Part shown: piece after piece, positions 1-11,033 of the stretch
Layout of the letters: every line of letters starts with the position of its first letter
How positions within the stretch are numbered: the stretch's first letter is position 1
DNA from: Verticillium longisporum
Taxonomy: Eukaryota > Ascomycota > Sordariomycetes > Glomerellales > Plectosphaerellaceae
DNA length: 64,000 nucleotides
Reading direction: 5' to 3'
Assembly (NCBI GenBank): GCA_019188255.1
Contig: JAETXT010000011.1
Span: 1,984,001-2,048,000, forward strand
Position numbers and translations under genes: made by a program
The notes under the pieces: generated by a model
What the model saw: the letters and a program-made list of their open reading frames with translations, nothing else
Databases searched by the model: none
What the model was told of the DNA's origin: nothing

Positions 1-328
1 CCGCGGCGCCGACGGCCGCATGCGCTTCGCCCGCGCCGCGCGCCTCGTTCGTCGCCAGAACGACTTTGGCTCGTGCGCCGACCCGAGCATCCAGTTTGCC
101 GAGGGCCTCGACGGCCGGGCGGAGGCGAGCTTTGGGCCGGCGGGCGACTTTGACCACGGCAGCGCCAACAATGTCGACATCATCACAAGCTTCATCTGTG
201 GACAGCTGGGCTCACGGTGCGGCGCCGGCGAGGCCACCGTCGCTGCTTGCGAAGATGGTGCTGCTGCTGCGAGTGGGTTGGAGGGAGAACAGGCTGCTCA
301 GGCTTTCAACTCTGCGCTCGGACTGTAA
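1..328 (+). CDS. 3' end of an unidentified, probably secreted protein (partial)
   Basis: The reading frame is open from base 2 to a stop at 326-328, so the gene starts upstream of the window. About 108 C-terminal residues are visible. They contain evenly spaced cysteines (in CADPSIQFAEGLDG, FICGQLGSRCGAG and VAACEDG) and an Ala/Gly-rich finish. The pattern F-x(2)-GLDGR followed by FDHGSANN and IITSFICGQL resembles the C-terminal domain of abundant small secreted hypothetical proteins of Hypocreales; that is a memory-based family impression, not a search. Coding bias and the clean stop support a real exon. Without the N-terminus neither a signal peptide nor the start can be judged. Confidence 0.6.
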   Translation, partial: RGADGRMRFARAARLVRRQNDFGSCADPSIQFAEGLDGRAEASFGPAGDFDHGSANNVDIITSFICGQLGSRCGAGEATVAACEDGAAAASGLEGEQAAQAFNSALGL

Positions 329-759
329 GGTGGAAAGTTCGCGGGCCATTTCTGCAATGGAGAAGTGTAGTGATATGAGGGAAAGAAGAAATAGTCTGAA
401 GAGACCTGTTTTGAGCTCGATCGGGTTTGCTGCAACGATTGCAACGTGACATGTTGTGCCTTTGTGCAATTCGACCTCGAGGTGATAGTTTTACGATGGG
501 CACGTGTCTTTCACTCGTGGCAAAGCATATGGAACGGATTTTTCTTCCTGTATGAACTCTAACAACACCTCTTGACATGTCTTCTTCTTTCACCCGCCCT
601 CAGCCAGAGGATGAACAAATTCCGCCATCGTGGTCTCATAATCCGAGTCATGCCGCATTTGATGGATATCCCCGGAACTCCCAAACATCCCCTGTGTACC
701 AGAAACAACCTCATGTCCCCGCTCTCACCAACGTCACCCGCATTGCCATCGTCGCACAC
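329..759. other. Intergenic, convergent 3' ends
   Basis: This 431-bp gap lies between the 3' ends of the partial gene and the prolyl-tRNA synthetase gene. I see only UTR-like, mildly AT-rich sequence and no supportable gene. Confidence 0.6.
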
Positions 760-2543
760 TTAGTAGCTCCTGCCGAACATGACCCACTTCTTGGCGTGGC
801 TGGAGCACTCGGGGTTGAGACACTTGGTCTCGCCCTCGACGAGCCCCTCGGGCTGCTCAAAGGGAATGCAGAGACTCTTCATGCCCATGGTGGGGGCACG
901 CTTGCCCTCGGGAAGAGCCTCATTCTCAGGGCTCGAGTTCGTGGTCATCTCCTTGATGCGGTCCTCGCACTTGCCATCGAGGCAGAAGGGAATGATGACA
1001 ACGTTCTTGGCATCAAGAGCGGGGACGACCTCGTCCCAGTTGGTCAGCTTGAGGCGGTGCTCGCGGAAGGACTTCTCAGCCTTGGTGTAGAGGTCGGACT
1101 GGATCGTCTCGAGCAGCTCGGGGACCTTGGTGGCCAGGTCGGCGATGGGGATCTGGCCCTTCTCACCAGTGTCGCGACGAGCGTAGCTGACTTGCTCCTT
1201 GGCAGCGTCCTTGGGACCGTACTCGAGACGCAGGGGCACACCGCGCAGCTCCCAGTCGTTGAACTTCCAGGCGGGGGTGTAGCCCTCGCGGTGGTCAGAC
1301 TCAGTGCGCACACCGGCCTTCTTCAGCGTGTGGCGGATGTCCTCGACGCCCTCCTCGAGCTTCTTGCGGTCCTCGGCAGCCAACTTGGCCGTGATGCCCA
1401 CGGGGATGACAATGGCCTGAATCTTGGCGATGCGAGGGGGCAGAACAAGACCCTTGTCGTCACCGTGGATCATGACCATGACACCGATGACACGAGTCGA
1501 CAGACCCCACGAGTTTTGCCAGACGTGAATGTGGTTGCCCTTGTTGACGGGGTCCTCCACAGTAATGTCGAACATCTTGCTGAAGTTCTGACCCAAGCAG
1601 TGAGACGTGGCACCCTGGATGCCACGGCCGTTGGATGGGATGTAGCCCTCGACGGTGGTAGTATAGAAACCACCAGCAAACTTCTCATTCTCCGTCTTGG
1701 TTCCGCGAACGACGGGCACAGCGAGAAGCTGCTCGTAAACGCCAGCGTAGAGCTCGAGAATCTCAAGAACCTCCTTTCCGGCGAGCTCCTCAGTCAGATG
1801 CGCTGTGTGGCCCTCCTGCCACAGGAACTCCCTGGTACGAAGGAAGGGGGTGGTCTGCTTGGCTTCCCACCGGACGACCGAGTTCCACTGGTTCAGACGG
1901 AGAGGCAGGTCGCGATGGCTTCGGATCCACTTGGAGTAGTAGGGGTACATAACGGCTTCGGAGGTAGGACGGACGGCCACGGGAACCTCGAGGTCCTTGT
2001 CGCCACTGTGAAAAGGAACGTCAGCAGAGTGCGGAGAATGCGCCGATGGGAAGATTCTTACGCCTTGGTGACCCAGGCCAGCTCAGGGGCGAAACCCTCG
2101 ACATGATCCTTCTCCTTCTCCAGCGACTTGGACGACAGGAAGATGGGGAAGCTCGTCTCCTCGACACCCATGAGCTCGATCTTGTCGGAGAACCACTTGC
2201 GAATGGCGCTCCAGATGTACATGGAGGCGGGGCGCAAGATGAAAAAGCCGGCAATCTCGTTGTAGTACTCGACCATCTCGGCCTTGAGGACGACTTCCTG
2301 GTACCAAGCAGAGAAGTCCTCGCTCTTGGAGACGGTGATGCCGATGATGTCGTCCGTCTTCTTGCCACCAACGACGGGGAGGGAGGCCTGCTTGGCGGCC
2401 TTTGCAGCCTTATCGGCGGCCATCTTGGCTTGCTTCTCAGCCTTCTTGAGGGCGCTCTTGGAGGGACCGGCAGGGGCGGCGGACTGATCCCCCTGGGCGG
2501 CCTGAGCCTGCTGCTCCTGGGGCTTCTGCTCGGAATCGGCCAT
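760..2543 (-). CDS. Prolyl-tRNA synthetase, cytosolic eukaryotic type
   Basis: This class II enzyme charges tRNA-Pro with proline for cytosolic translation. I model two exons, 2543-2062 and 2005-760, around a 56-bp intron (GTAAGA donor, TTTTCACAG acceptor), giving 575 residues. A Lys/Ala-rich N-terminal tail of about 55 residues (KSALKKAEKQAKMAADKAAK) precedes the catalytic core. Motif 2 is RPTSE (173-177) with RTREFLWQEGHTAH (about 217-230). The GATSHCLGQNFSKMF loop, the anticodon-binding domain and the C-terminal zinc-like domain ending in FGRSY are diagnostic of eukaryote/archaeal-type ProRS. The MADSEQ start is preferred over an in-frame upstream ATG at 2627 because it opens the expected acidic/Lys-rich tail. 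The model lacks the N-terminal editing-like extension known from yeast ProRS. It is divergently transcribed from CCT1. Confidence 0.95.
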
Positions 2544-3206
2544 TGCAATCAATGATGGATACGATGGTCGAGTGTTGTCGTTGGAAGAGATAAAAATGGA
2601 GAGAGGCGGCAAGAAAGGGACGCCCAAGGGAGGACTGAGTCACCGGTATACACACGCGATGGGGGGGGAAGGGGAATGATTTGGGCTGCGGGAGGTTTGC
2701 TACGATGTGCCTGGCCCCTCCCCTCCACTGTACGAGAAGGTCCCCTCAATAAAAGTTGCCCCGCACCAGAAACAGAAACACGGCAGGAGCCACCGCACGA
2801 AAAAGGGCCTGGCCCAAATGACTTCAGGGCCCCTGGACGCGCCTGCCCGCTGCCCGCTGTGCGTCGCATTGAGGGGTACTGTGGCTTGAACCTTTATCGC
2901 CCAATCAGCTGTGCCCAATGGGAAGGCGGTGAGAAGCAAGCATCAGCCACAGCCCGCCGGCATCAGGAAGAACTGCCCAACCGAAAAAAAGTTGCTGCTG
3001 CCAGGCGGCACACAGTCAGTAGCGGCACCAGGAGCTTCCATCGCCGTCCAGGCACAGAGAGAGAATCGACATTGACCAGGAGATCCCGCCACCCCCCTTC
3101 AGCATAGCACTGGGCATCACGAAAATCCGAGCTTGCTTCCCAACGACAACCGACGTCGGCAGCCCATTCCATCACCCATTATCGGATTTCCTGCATACCT
3201 TGAACG
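2544..3206. promoter_or_regulatory. Shared divergent promoter of prolyl-tRNA synthetase and CCT1
   Basis: The 663 bp between two divergent start codons contain two CCAAT boxes 14 bp apart (2901-2905 and 2915-2919), the binding motif of the HAP/CBC complex known in fungi. Both flanking genes serve protein synthesis and folding, so joint control is plausible but inferred. Confidence 0.5.
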
Positions 3207-5044
3207 ATGGCGTCCATGTTCGAGCAGTCTGGGAGCGGTACCCTGTTCCTCGGCGGCCAGAAGATCTCTGGCAGTGATATCAGAGACCAGAACGGTAGGC
3301 TCGCAACTTGCATCTACATCATGCCTCTTTCTTTTCCTTCTTGCTGACGATTTTCCTTTCAGTCCTCGCGACCCAGGCCATTGCGAATGTCGTCAAGAGC
3401 TCCTTCGGCCCCAGCGGCCTCGACAAGATGATGGTCGACGACATTGGTGTATGCCTTCCCCTGGCTCGCTGCTGACCAACCCCCCTCCCCTGGACCCTGA
3501 GCTGAGCTGACCCGTTCCCCCAGGACGTCACCGTCACCAACGACGGCGCGACCATCCTCAGCCTCCTCGACGTCGAGCACCCTGCCGGCAAGATCCTCGT
3601 CGACCTGGCGCAACAACAAGACAAGGAGGTCGGCGATGGAACCACATCGGTCGTGCTCATCGCGGCTGAGCTGCTGCGGAGGGGCAACGAGCTCATGAAC
3701 AACAAGATTCACCCGACCACCATTATTACTGGTTACAGGCTCGCCCTGCGCGAGGCTGTCAAGTACATGAACGAGAATATCAGCACCAAGGTTGAGAACA
3801 TCGGCCGCGACTCCCTCATCAACATCGCCAAGACGTCCATGTCCAGCAAGATCATCGGCGCCGATTCCGACTTCTTCGCCAACATGGTCGTTGATGCCAT
3901 GCAGTCCGTCAAGACGACCAACAACCGCAACGAGAGCAAGTACCCCGTCAAGGCTGTCAACATCCTCAAGGCCCACGGCAAGGGTGTTCTCGAGTCGGTC
4001 CTCATCAAGGGCTACGCCCTCAACTGCACAGTCGCCTCCCAGGCCATGCCCACCAGAATACAAGATGCTAAGATTGCCGTTCTCGACATGAACCTCCAGA
4101 AGGAGCGCATGAAGCTCGGCGTCCAGATCACCGTTGACGACCCCCAGCAGCTCGAGCAGATCCGCGCGCGTGAGGCTGGCATGGTTATTGACAGGGTGGA
4201 GATGATTCTCAAGGCCGGTGCCAATGTCATCTTGACTACCAAGGGAATTGACGACCTCGTGCTGAAGATGTTTGTCGAGCGTGGCGCCATGGGTGTGAGG
4301 CGGTGTAAGAAGGAAGATCTGCGACGTATCGCCAGGGCGACCGGTGCCACCCTTCTCAGCACTCTCTCCGATCTCAACGGCGACGAGAAGTTCGACCCGG
4401 CATACCTCGGCCACGCCGAGGAGGTTGTTCAGGAGCGCATTTCCGACGATGAGTGCATTCTCGTCAAGGGTACCAAGTCCCTGTCCTCGGCATCCATCAT
4501 TCTGCGTGGTCCCAACGACTTCTCGCTCGACGAGATGGAGCGCTCTGTGCACGACTCTCTGTGCGCCGTCAAGAGGACACTGGAGAGCGGCACGATTGTG
4601 CCCGGCGGTGGTGCCGTCGAGACGGCGCTTCACATTTACCTCGAGGAGTTTGCCGGCACAGTAGGTTCGCGTGAGCAGCTGGCGATCGCCGAGTTTGCAC
4701 AGTCGCTGCTTGTGATTCCCAAGACGCTGGCGGTCAACGCCGCCAAGGATGCGTCGGAGCTCGTGGCACAACTGCGTTCGAGGCACGCGCTCTCACAGGA
4801 GGGTGAGGGCAACGAGGACGAGAAGTCGGTGGCGCGGAAGAAGGCCTACAAGAACTACGGCCTCGACCTGACCCGGGGTAAGGTCATAGACGAGATCAAG
4901 GCCGGTGTGCTGGAGCCGACGATCAGCAAGACGAGGCAGCTCAAGAGTGCCGTTGAGGCGTGCATCAGCATTATGCGCATCGACACACTCATCAAGCTGG
5001 ATCCCGAGCAGCGCGGCGAGGAGGACGATGGCCACGGCCACTAA
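3207..5044 (+). CDS. tcp1: T-complex protein 1 subunit alpha (CCT1)
   Basis: This is the alpha subunit of the cytosolic TRiC/CCT chaperonin, which folds actin and tubulin with ATP. Three exons (3207-3294, 3363-3448, 3524-5044) with introns of 68 and 75 bp give 564 residues, close to yeast Tcp1 (559). The start MASMFEQSGSGTLFLGG matches the family N-terminus. Visible landmarks are VVKSSFGPSGLDKM (exon 2), the ATP-site segments NDGATIL (64-70) and GDGTTSVV (95-102), the alpha-subunit-like stretch MGVRRCKKEDLRRIARATGA, VPGGGAVE and the histidine-rich C-terminus GHGH. Similarity to yeast Tcp1 runs end to end, so subunit identity is firm. Nothing is truncated. Confidence 0.97.
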
Positions 5045-5382
5045 AGGAGGAGAGCGCGCCGCTGCGGTCCGAGGGCTCACAAAGACGAGATGACGAACCG
5101 AGACGAGAACGCTACGAGGATGAAAATGGGGTGCACGTGTAGGAACACCTAGAGCTGATTCATAGACGGACCAACTTCGCAATGATACCTTGGTATGCCT
5201 GCTCATTGCATCTCTCTCTTCTTTCCCGACCTGTTGCCGTTGCGAAAACCCCCTTGCTCATCTGTATGTGTGTACGCGGCGCTCATGCATGCTTCAGCTG
5301 TTTCCTACTGATTTCTAGATGTTGCGAGTTGCCATCTACTGCAAGCTATCCTCCTTTACCCCCCAAACCATCGGCAAACGCA
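5045..5382. other. Intergenic, convergent 3' ends
   Basis: This 338-bp stretch holds the 3' UTRs of CCT1 and the acetyltransferase. No gene is seen. Confidence 0.6.
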
Positions 5383-6588
5383 CTAACACCAACCAAACTT
5401 CTCGTTGGCAACCCAATCAACCTCGCCGTCACCGTACCACATGAGGCACGCGATGCTCGTATCCTGCCTGTCGACAAACTCGTGTGGCAGACCCGCCCTG
5501 TCAATGGCAGCCCGCAGCTTCGCAGTCGGGTTCCACAGCTCGACATTGTTCACCTTCCACGCAGCGGCCTCTTCCCGCGCGAGACCGAGGATGGCGCCCA
5601 TGGCCTCGGCCAGGTACGCCTCGTCGGCGGCGTCCTCGTCCTCGATGGAGACACGCAGAATGTGGAACGTGTTGCCCTCGGGCTTCTTGAGGCCGCCGTA
5701 GTAGCCGCGCGTCCAGATGGCCCAGACGCGGTTCCCCGGCGCGCCGTAGACGGCGCCGCGGATGGTCGGCGTCTTGCCGAAGATGTGCGTCGTCATAAAG
5801 TCCTCGCGCATCAGGTGCCAGAGCGTGGCGTCGAGGTCCGGGATCAGGGCGACGCGCGTGCGGCTGTCCGAGGTGGGACGCGCCAGCTGTGCGCGGAGCA
5901 GCTGCTCGTCGAGGGAGCAGAGCACGGCGAGCTCGTGGTAGCCAATGTGCATCAGGTTGGCGGACGGCGACGGCTTCGTCTCGGTCCCCGGGGCGGCCGA
6001 CGTGGCCGGCGGGAACGACAGGTGGGCCGACTCGTAGGCGGGCCAGCCGCTCTTGGCGTAAAAGGTCTTGCCAATGTCGGAGAAGAGGATGGAGAAGGCG
6101 ACCTCGCGGTCGCTGTCGGCGGCGCCGCCGGGGCTGCCGCGGCCGGAGGCGGCCGAGGGTGACGGGGGCGCGGTGGCGAGGGCGCGGCCCTGCCAGGTGG
6201 CGAGGTGCGGCCCCAGGAGTTTCATCATCTTGGAGGCGTAGCCGTTGCCGCGGTAGCGGGGCTCGGTGAAGACGGAGGCGATGCCGTGGGTGACGCCCTC
6301 GCGGACGGTGCCGTCGGGGCGCGCGACGAGGCAGCGCTTGCGGATGGACTCGCAGGACGAGAGCACAGGGCGGGCGCCGGGGGCGGCCGAGGGATCGGTG
6401 AGGATCCAGTGCGTGATGCCGCCGTTGCGCGACTGCGGCACCGTCGTCAGGAAGTGCTCGCGGCGGTGGTAGACGTCTAGGTCGAGGGCGGCGCCCCAGT
6501 GGGGGTGCGTGGCCGTCCACGTCGCCGTGCGCTCGTCCGGCGTTGCAATGGCGAGGGCCAGCTCGGGGGCCTCTGAGTGGGAACCCAT
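5383..6588 (-). CDS. LYC1-like lysine N-acetyltransferase (GNAT)
   Basis: A single exon of 401 residues. The N-terminal half carries the GNAT acetyl-CoA motif A in VFTEPRYRGNGYASKMM (RxxGxG at 111-116), preceded by features of the fungal LYC1 family: DVYHRREHFLTTVPQSRNGG, HWILTD, and VLSSCESIRKR. In Yarrowia, LYC1 acetylates lysine at N6 to start lysine catabolism; transfer of that role here is by family. The C-terminal 200 residues (HIGYHELAVLCSLDEQ onward, ending VANEKFGWC) form the second domain seen in LYC1 proteins. Very high third-position GC is normal for this block. The upstream DNA contains a (GCGA)n tract at about 6722-6740. Confidence 0.85.
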   Translation of the reverse strand: MGSHSEAPELALAIATPDERTATWTATHPHWGAALDLDVYHRREHFLTTVPQSRNGGITHWILTDPSAAPGARPVLSSCESIRKRCLVARPDGTVREGVTHGIASVFTEPRYRGNGYASKMMKLLGPHLATWQGRALATAPPSPSAASGRGSPGGAADSDREVAFSILFSDIGKTFYAKSGWPAYESAHLSFPPATSAAPGTETKPSPSANLMHIGYHELAVLCSLDEQLLRAQLARPTSDSRTRVALIPDLDATLWHLMREDFMTTHIFGKTPTIRGAVYGAPGNRVWAIWTRGYYGGLKKPEGNTFHILRVSIEDEDAADEAYLAEAMGAILGLAREEAAAWKVNNVELWNPTAKLRAAIDRAGLPHEFVDRQDTSIACLMWYGDGEVDWVANEKFGWC

Positions 6589-7953
6589 GTTGTTTCAAAT
6601 ACTGTGCTTTTTTTTTCTTGTAAGACTATGGGCGGTTGAGGGTTGAGTGATGAGGCTGAGTGCGTGAGGCTCTCGGCTTTCTGGTGATGGAACCCTTTTA
6701 GGCGAATGAGACGAAGGTGGGCGGGCGAGCGAGCGAGCGAGCGAAGCGAAGTCTGGGGTAAATGGGGCTTATAAGCGCCAGACGAGTCAATGAACGAACC
6801 CCCAGGTTCCATTTTCTTTCTTCCTTTCGTCGTCTTCTCGTTTTCCCCATTTTCCACGCCCTACGCACGCCCTCCAGCTCGAGACTGGCGAGGATAGCGA
6901 GAGACGACCCCACCACCCCCTCAACGTTGACCTGCCTTATCCTGCTTTCACTTGGTGCGAATCATGCGTGTGTCAATGCTTGTTTCTCTGGCGGGTGGTC
7001 CCTTGGCCCCGCGCGTTCCAGGTTTCGACAGAGCCGTCTCGCTACCTCTGCGACCACGCCCCCTCTCCACTTGAGTTTTGTGTTTTTTGACGTCTCACCA
7101 GAGCAGGTCAGCAGGCCGCTCTGGAGCCGCGCCGTACCATGTACTTTTACGTCATTGGATCGAGGGCCATGTCGTGTCTCTGGAGCGCGACAGGCCAAGA
7201 GCCGGAACCAAGACGCCAGGCGGTCGCCGCTTGTTAGGTAATTAGTTCGATGACCGGATGGAGGGGTCAGAGGAATCGCCGAGTGCGAAGAGGACAGAAA
7301 GAAGGACCACATACCGCAGAGCCTGGTAGGGGCGCAGGGAGCTAGCATGGCCGCCTGTCACGGGTGCGCCGGCGGCGTTTCCCCTCATGCTCGCGCGGGC
7401 GCGGGGTCGTATCGGCGCCGGCTGAGCCGACGGTAGGCGGGGGTTCACTCGGCCGGCGCCATCCGTTTGTGTGAACGATGCGGGGTTGTTTGACACTTGG
7501 TCGTATAGGCCCTCGAGCAGATCAGTGGGAGGTCATGCATGCATTTCATGCCATTCGTCGAGGGCTTGAAGGATGTGCTACCAGTGTTGGAAGCCCAGAG
7601 GCCAGACGAGCAGTGTGACGTTGTTGTGTCTCTCGATATGCTTTCTCTTATCTGCAGCCCCCGATGCTGACGCTGTGAGACCTCGTGGCCATGAGCCATG
7701 CATCACGATGATCGCGTGTGATTCGTCTGATAACATGCATACGTCAGATAAGGTAGTTGAGTGCTGGTTGAGCATGCATTTCCGTTAGGTCTGCCCGTAG
7801 TTTTGCCAAGAGAATCATCTGAGATTCGATCCTCTGAGACCCGGGTTCAGCCTCATTCTCAATCCATGATCCATCTGCCCATGATATCACCCGCGTCCAC
7901 CTGCCGCCCTCATTCCTCATCACGATTCGAACCCGAATGGATGTCCTCGACAG
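6589..7953. other. Intergenic region without recognisable gene
   Basis: These 1.36 kb lie between the LYC1-like start and the 3' end of the membrane-protein gene. They hold the LYC1 promoter side, with a short GCGA microsatellite near 6722-6740. Several frames of 60-160 codons exist, but none shows family similarity, a good start context or splice partners. Confidence 0.5.
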
Positions 7954-8833
7954 CTACTCGCGAGATGGACCCGGCAGAAACACCTTGTCCGTGCTTCCCT
8001 GCTCGTCAGCATCCCGATAGCCCGATGGCGGCTCCATCCCGCCGGCCTCCGCATCGACTCCTTGCCAACATGGGACTACAACACGCACCGGCGGTTCGTT
8101 CGTGTCTACATCGTGGAAGTACTGAATCGCGTCCCCGCTGCCCGTCGTCATTCTGAGCCGGTACACCTCGTTCGCGGCTCGTCCCGTGAGCACGATGCGC
8201 GCCACGCTGCCAAGGTCAGCTTTCTGTATTTTGAAACAAACAAAAAGCACAAAATAGCACAGTCACGTCATGTGTTTTTGATCGGCTGCTACTGCAATGG
8301 GGAACGAGGAAGCACACTCACATGGCAATCCCCATGCACAAGACCGGCCACCCCCAGCCACCTCGGCCGAACCAGTTCGGCTCCCAGTACCCGCCGAGCA
8401 TGATGTACAGGTAGAGCGCCAGCAGGACAATGTACAGCACGACGAGGAACGCCTCGGCGGCGGCCGTGACGGCGGGCCGCATGCCGCGCCGCGCCTTGAA
8501 GTTGCGCTGCACCATGGCCCACTCGGCCAGGTCGTACGCCAGCGCCACGACGTGTGCCGGCAGCCCGAAGCGCAGGGGCGCACGCGTGCCTTCGCCGTGC
8601 GTCGCGGCGGCGATGGGGATGCCGGCGACGGCGACCATCGTCGCGGCGCAGCGGAGCCCGAACTTGGTCCAGTGCCAGGCGGGGCTCCAGGGGGTGAGAC
8701 GGCGGCGGTGGAACTGGGGCGGTGCCATTTCGGGGGCGGTGTCGTGGTCGTGGTCGACTGGCGAGGTGGATGGCCATGGCGCCGCCGCTTGCTTGCTGGA
8801 CGAGGCCTTGGTCGTGTCGACGAAGGATTGCAT
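7954..8833 (-). CDS. Small multi-pass membrane protein, unknown function
   Basis: I do not recognise a family. Two exons (8833-8322 and 8206-7954) around a 115-bp intron give 254 residues. The donor is GTGAGT; the acceptor TTGGCAG lies just after a GCTGAC branch point, and this choice keeps the frame. The protein starts MQSFVDTTKASS, with about 50 polar residues. Hydrophobic segments follow at CAATMVAVAGIPIAAA, at AFLVVLYIVLLALYLYIML and at the exon junction (VLCMGIAIVARIVL), with a shorter one near AHVVALAYDLAEWAMV. This makes a four-helix membrane protein likely, with a polar acidic C-terminal tail rich in Gly/Asp/Pro. The 5' UTR carries a GA microsatellite. Confidence 0.65.
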
Positions 8834-8849
8834 TTTGGACGTTGGTGGT

Positions 8850-8867
8850 GAGAGAGAGAGAGAGAGG
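8850..8867. repeat. (GA)n microsatellite in 5' UTR
   Basis: An 18-bp GA tract lies about 17 bp before the start codon of the membrane-protein gene, reading as a CT tract in the gene's orientation. Pyrimidine tracts near start sites are common in filamentous fungi. Confidence 0.7.
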
Positions 8868-11033
8868 GCACAGAACCTGATGTGGCGGCCTGACTCGCTG
8901 TGAGGATTGATTTCTACCAAAGAGGATGAAGGACTGCGATGAGAAGCAGATTAGTGGTGGCAGCCGTCATGTTGGACTTATATGGCGGGGAATCTCCGAG
9001 AGTCCGGAAGGATTTGGTCCCAATCAAGCATGTTGGCGATGGAGACAAAAATGCTCTCAGGAACGTCTGTTTACAGTTGGCAAACCCTGTTTCGACCGCA
9101 AGCCTGAGACGCCAGCGAGGAAGATATAAAGCGCATTTAGTGCTCATTGGATCATATCTCGCTGCCTATGCCTCTGTGTCCTGGGTGCGAGCCTCATGGC
9201 CAATCCCCACGGCGCAAATGCTGATGCCTGGTCGCGATTGATCTCCGTGCGCCTGCAGCTTCAGGGGTTGGGTTGGGCGGAATCCTTCTCGCCAAGACGG
9301 GCTGTGGTGGATGGGCCTGGACCCTACCCTCGTGAAGCGGCAATTACGGGAGAGCCAAGCTTAAATTCATGGCGATGAGGGTTGGTCGACTCGATAGCTC
9401 CGCTCGAGGTTGCTGTGTAGGATAAAGAGCTGTGTCGGAGTTTCGGAGTCACGAATGGCTTCTACTGGCGTAGGAGCAACCTGTCAGCCATCTGATATGA
9501 TGAGAAGTACGAGACGTTGGCAAGGCAAATGGTCAACGTTTATTCAAATCGAAATCGACTGCATGATTTGGTTCTCGATCTTCTGCTTGTGGGAAAATAT
9601 GGCCTTGTCAAAGTACCTGGTAGGCTGGAGATTGAAGAAAAGGCAGCTCATTCTCCCGAGCACCGTACGTCTACACTTGATCAAGACCATGGCTTGTTCG
9701 ATGTGGATGCAGATATGAGACTGCGCTTGCCGGACAACATTTCGATACTCTCTCTACAATTTCGCCATCAATGTTGCGAGTTTCCAGTGCCAATTCAACA
9801 TAGCAAATCAAAAGACTTGCAAGATCGATCGCTGCGCCCAAACTATAAGCAGATTGACGAAGCTGACGTCAGACTCTCAGGGTACGTGATTGCTCTCCGA
9901 GGAATCGGAACTTCACAGATCCGGCAATATGGCCTGGCTTTGAATGAGAAGACTAGGGCTCAGGAGGGAGACTCTCCAATGTCAGGCACCCCGCGAAGTA
10001 GATCAGCCAGGTATTGCGAGGCCTGCAGTGAAGATGTCCCCGGATTTGGCACCTGAGAGAACTTACCTTCCAGTTGACCGGCCGAACTCGGGTTTTGAAA
10101 CTCTTTGCGTGGTATGGCGGGCACAAATACGAGCTTTCACAGTAGCAGTCGATACTTTACTTGTCGATAGTAATCCGACATTCTCAATTGCTCTTGTCTT
10201 TCAGAGCTGTTGTCTTTCAGAGCTGTTGTCTTTAGAATGTGTCAAGAAACTGGCGGAGAAATATCAAGCGAGACCGGCCAAACGCTATCCCTAGAGCCGC
10301 GGGTTTTGAGGAGGAGGACAGCAGGAGCGCAGGCAACCGGGAAATAAGACCATCCGAGGATCACCCAATTCAATGACACTTGACTATTGACGTAAGACAT
10401 GGTACAGTGACTTGGGTTCTATGCTCATAATTCTCGAGGTGCCGACGCCAAGACCTTTGCCATTCAGATGAGGCTCTGCGCTCGGCCCATATATTGGCTG
10501 TCTTGTCATGCTGTGGAAATCTCAGACGCAATATCAAGGGCGGTCCGATACATGATGTAATTTTTATAGACAGTGTGCCATGCCCATTTTGCAGCAGACG
10601 GCCTATTTCAATTGATGATGAGCACAGAACGATTTACCATCGGTAAACGAAATTCCTTGCTGTGTATTGCGTCAAAAGATAGGTGATGATTACAGGAGCA
10701 CAATGTTGAACATGATTGCTTACTAACTCCCACCAAAATTTAATCAAGAGGCACATGGTTGGATATTCAACTGCATATATGAGTAGAGAACTCGAATACG
10801 CCTCATCCTGCATCACCAGGCTACTCGTGTCTGGCAAGGAGCACCGAGACAGCTTTCGGAGGCACCCACATAACTTGCATTGCCCAGTTTGTAAGCGAAC
10901 AACAACAATCACGTAGGAACGTAACATGAAGATTCATGTTGATTAAGCATACGTGCGTACAATACAACAGAGCGAGCCTCGATGGGCGGATCGAACGGCA
11001 GCCACGCTATGCGTACACTCAAGATGCAACAGC
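8868..11033. other. Gene-free 2.2 kb stretch
   Basis: The stretch lies upstream of the membrane-protein gene and downstream of the carboxypeptidase. The longest frame (9517-10056, + strand, 179 codons) has no similarity I can recognise, no Kozak-like start and mixed codon use, so I do not call it. Composition drifts to AT-rich between about 10.1 and 10.95 kb. A small 16-bp tandem duplication lies at 10195-10233. Confidence 0.5.
10195..10233. repeat. Short tandem repeat, 16-bp unit, 2.4 copies
   Basis: The unit TGTCTTTCAGAGCTGT is repeated twice without a mismatch, followed by a partial third copy. Confidence 0.8.

Noticed and set aside
577..2106. 509-codon plus-strand frame across the prolyl-tRNA synthetase gene
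   Set aside because: It is a shadow of the minus-strand gene, which has all class II synthetase motifs and a proper intron.
3359..4786. 475-codon minus-strand frame across CCT1
   Set aside because: It is a shadow of the conserved CCT1 exons on the plus strand.
9517..10056. 179-codon plus-strand frame in the 8.9-11 kb gap
   Set aside because: No recognised motif, weak start context and no splice continuation; open frames of this size are expected by chance in several kb.
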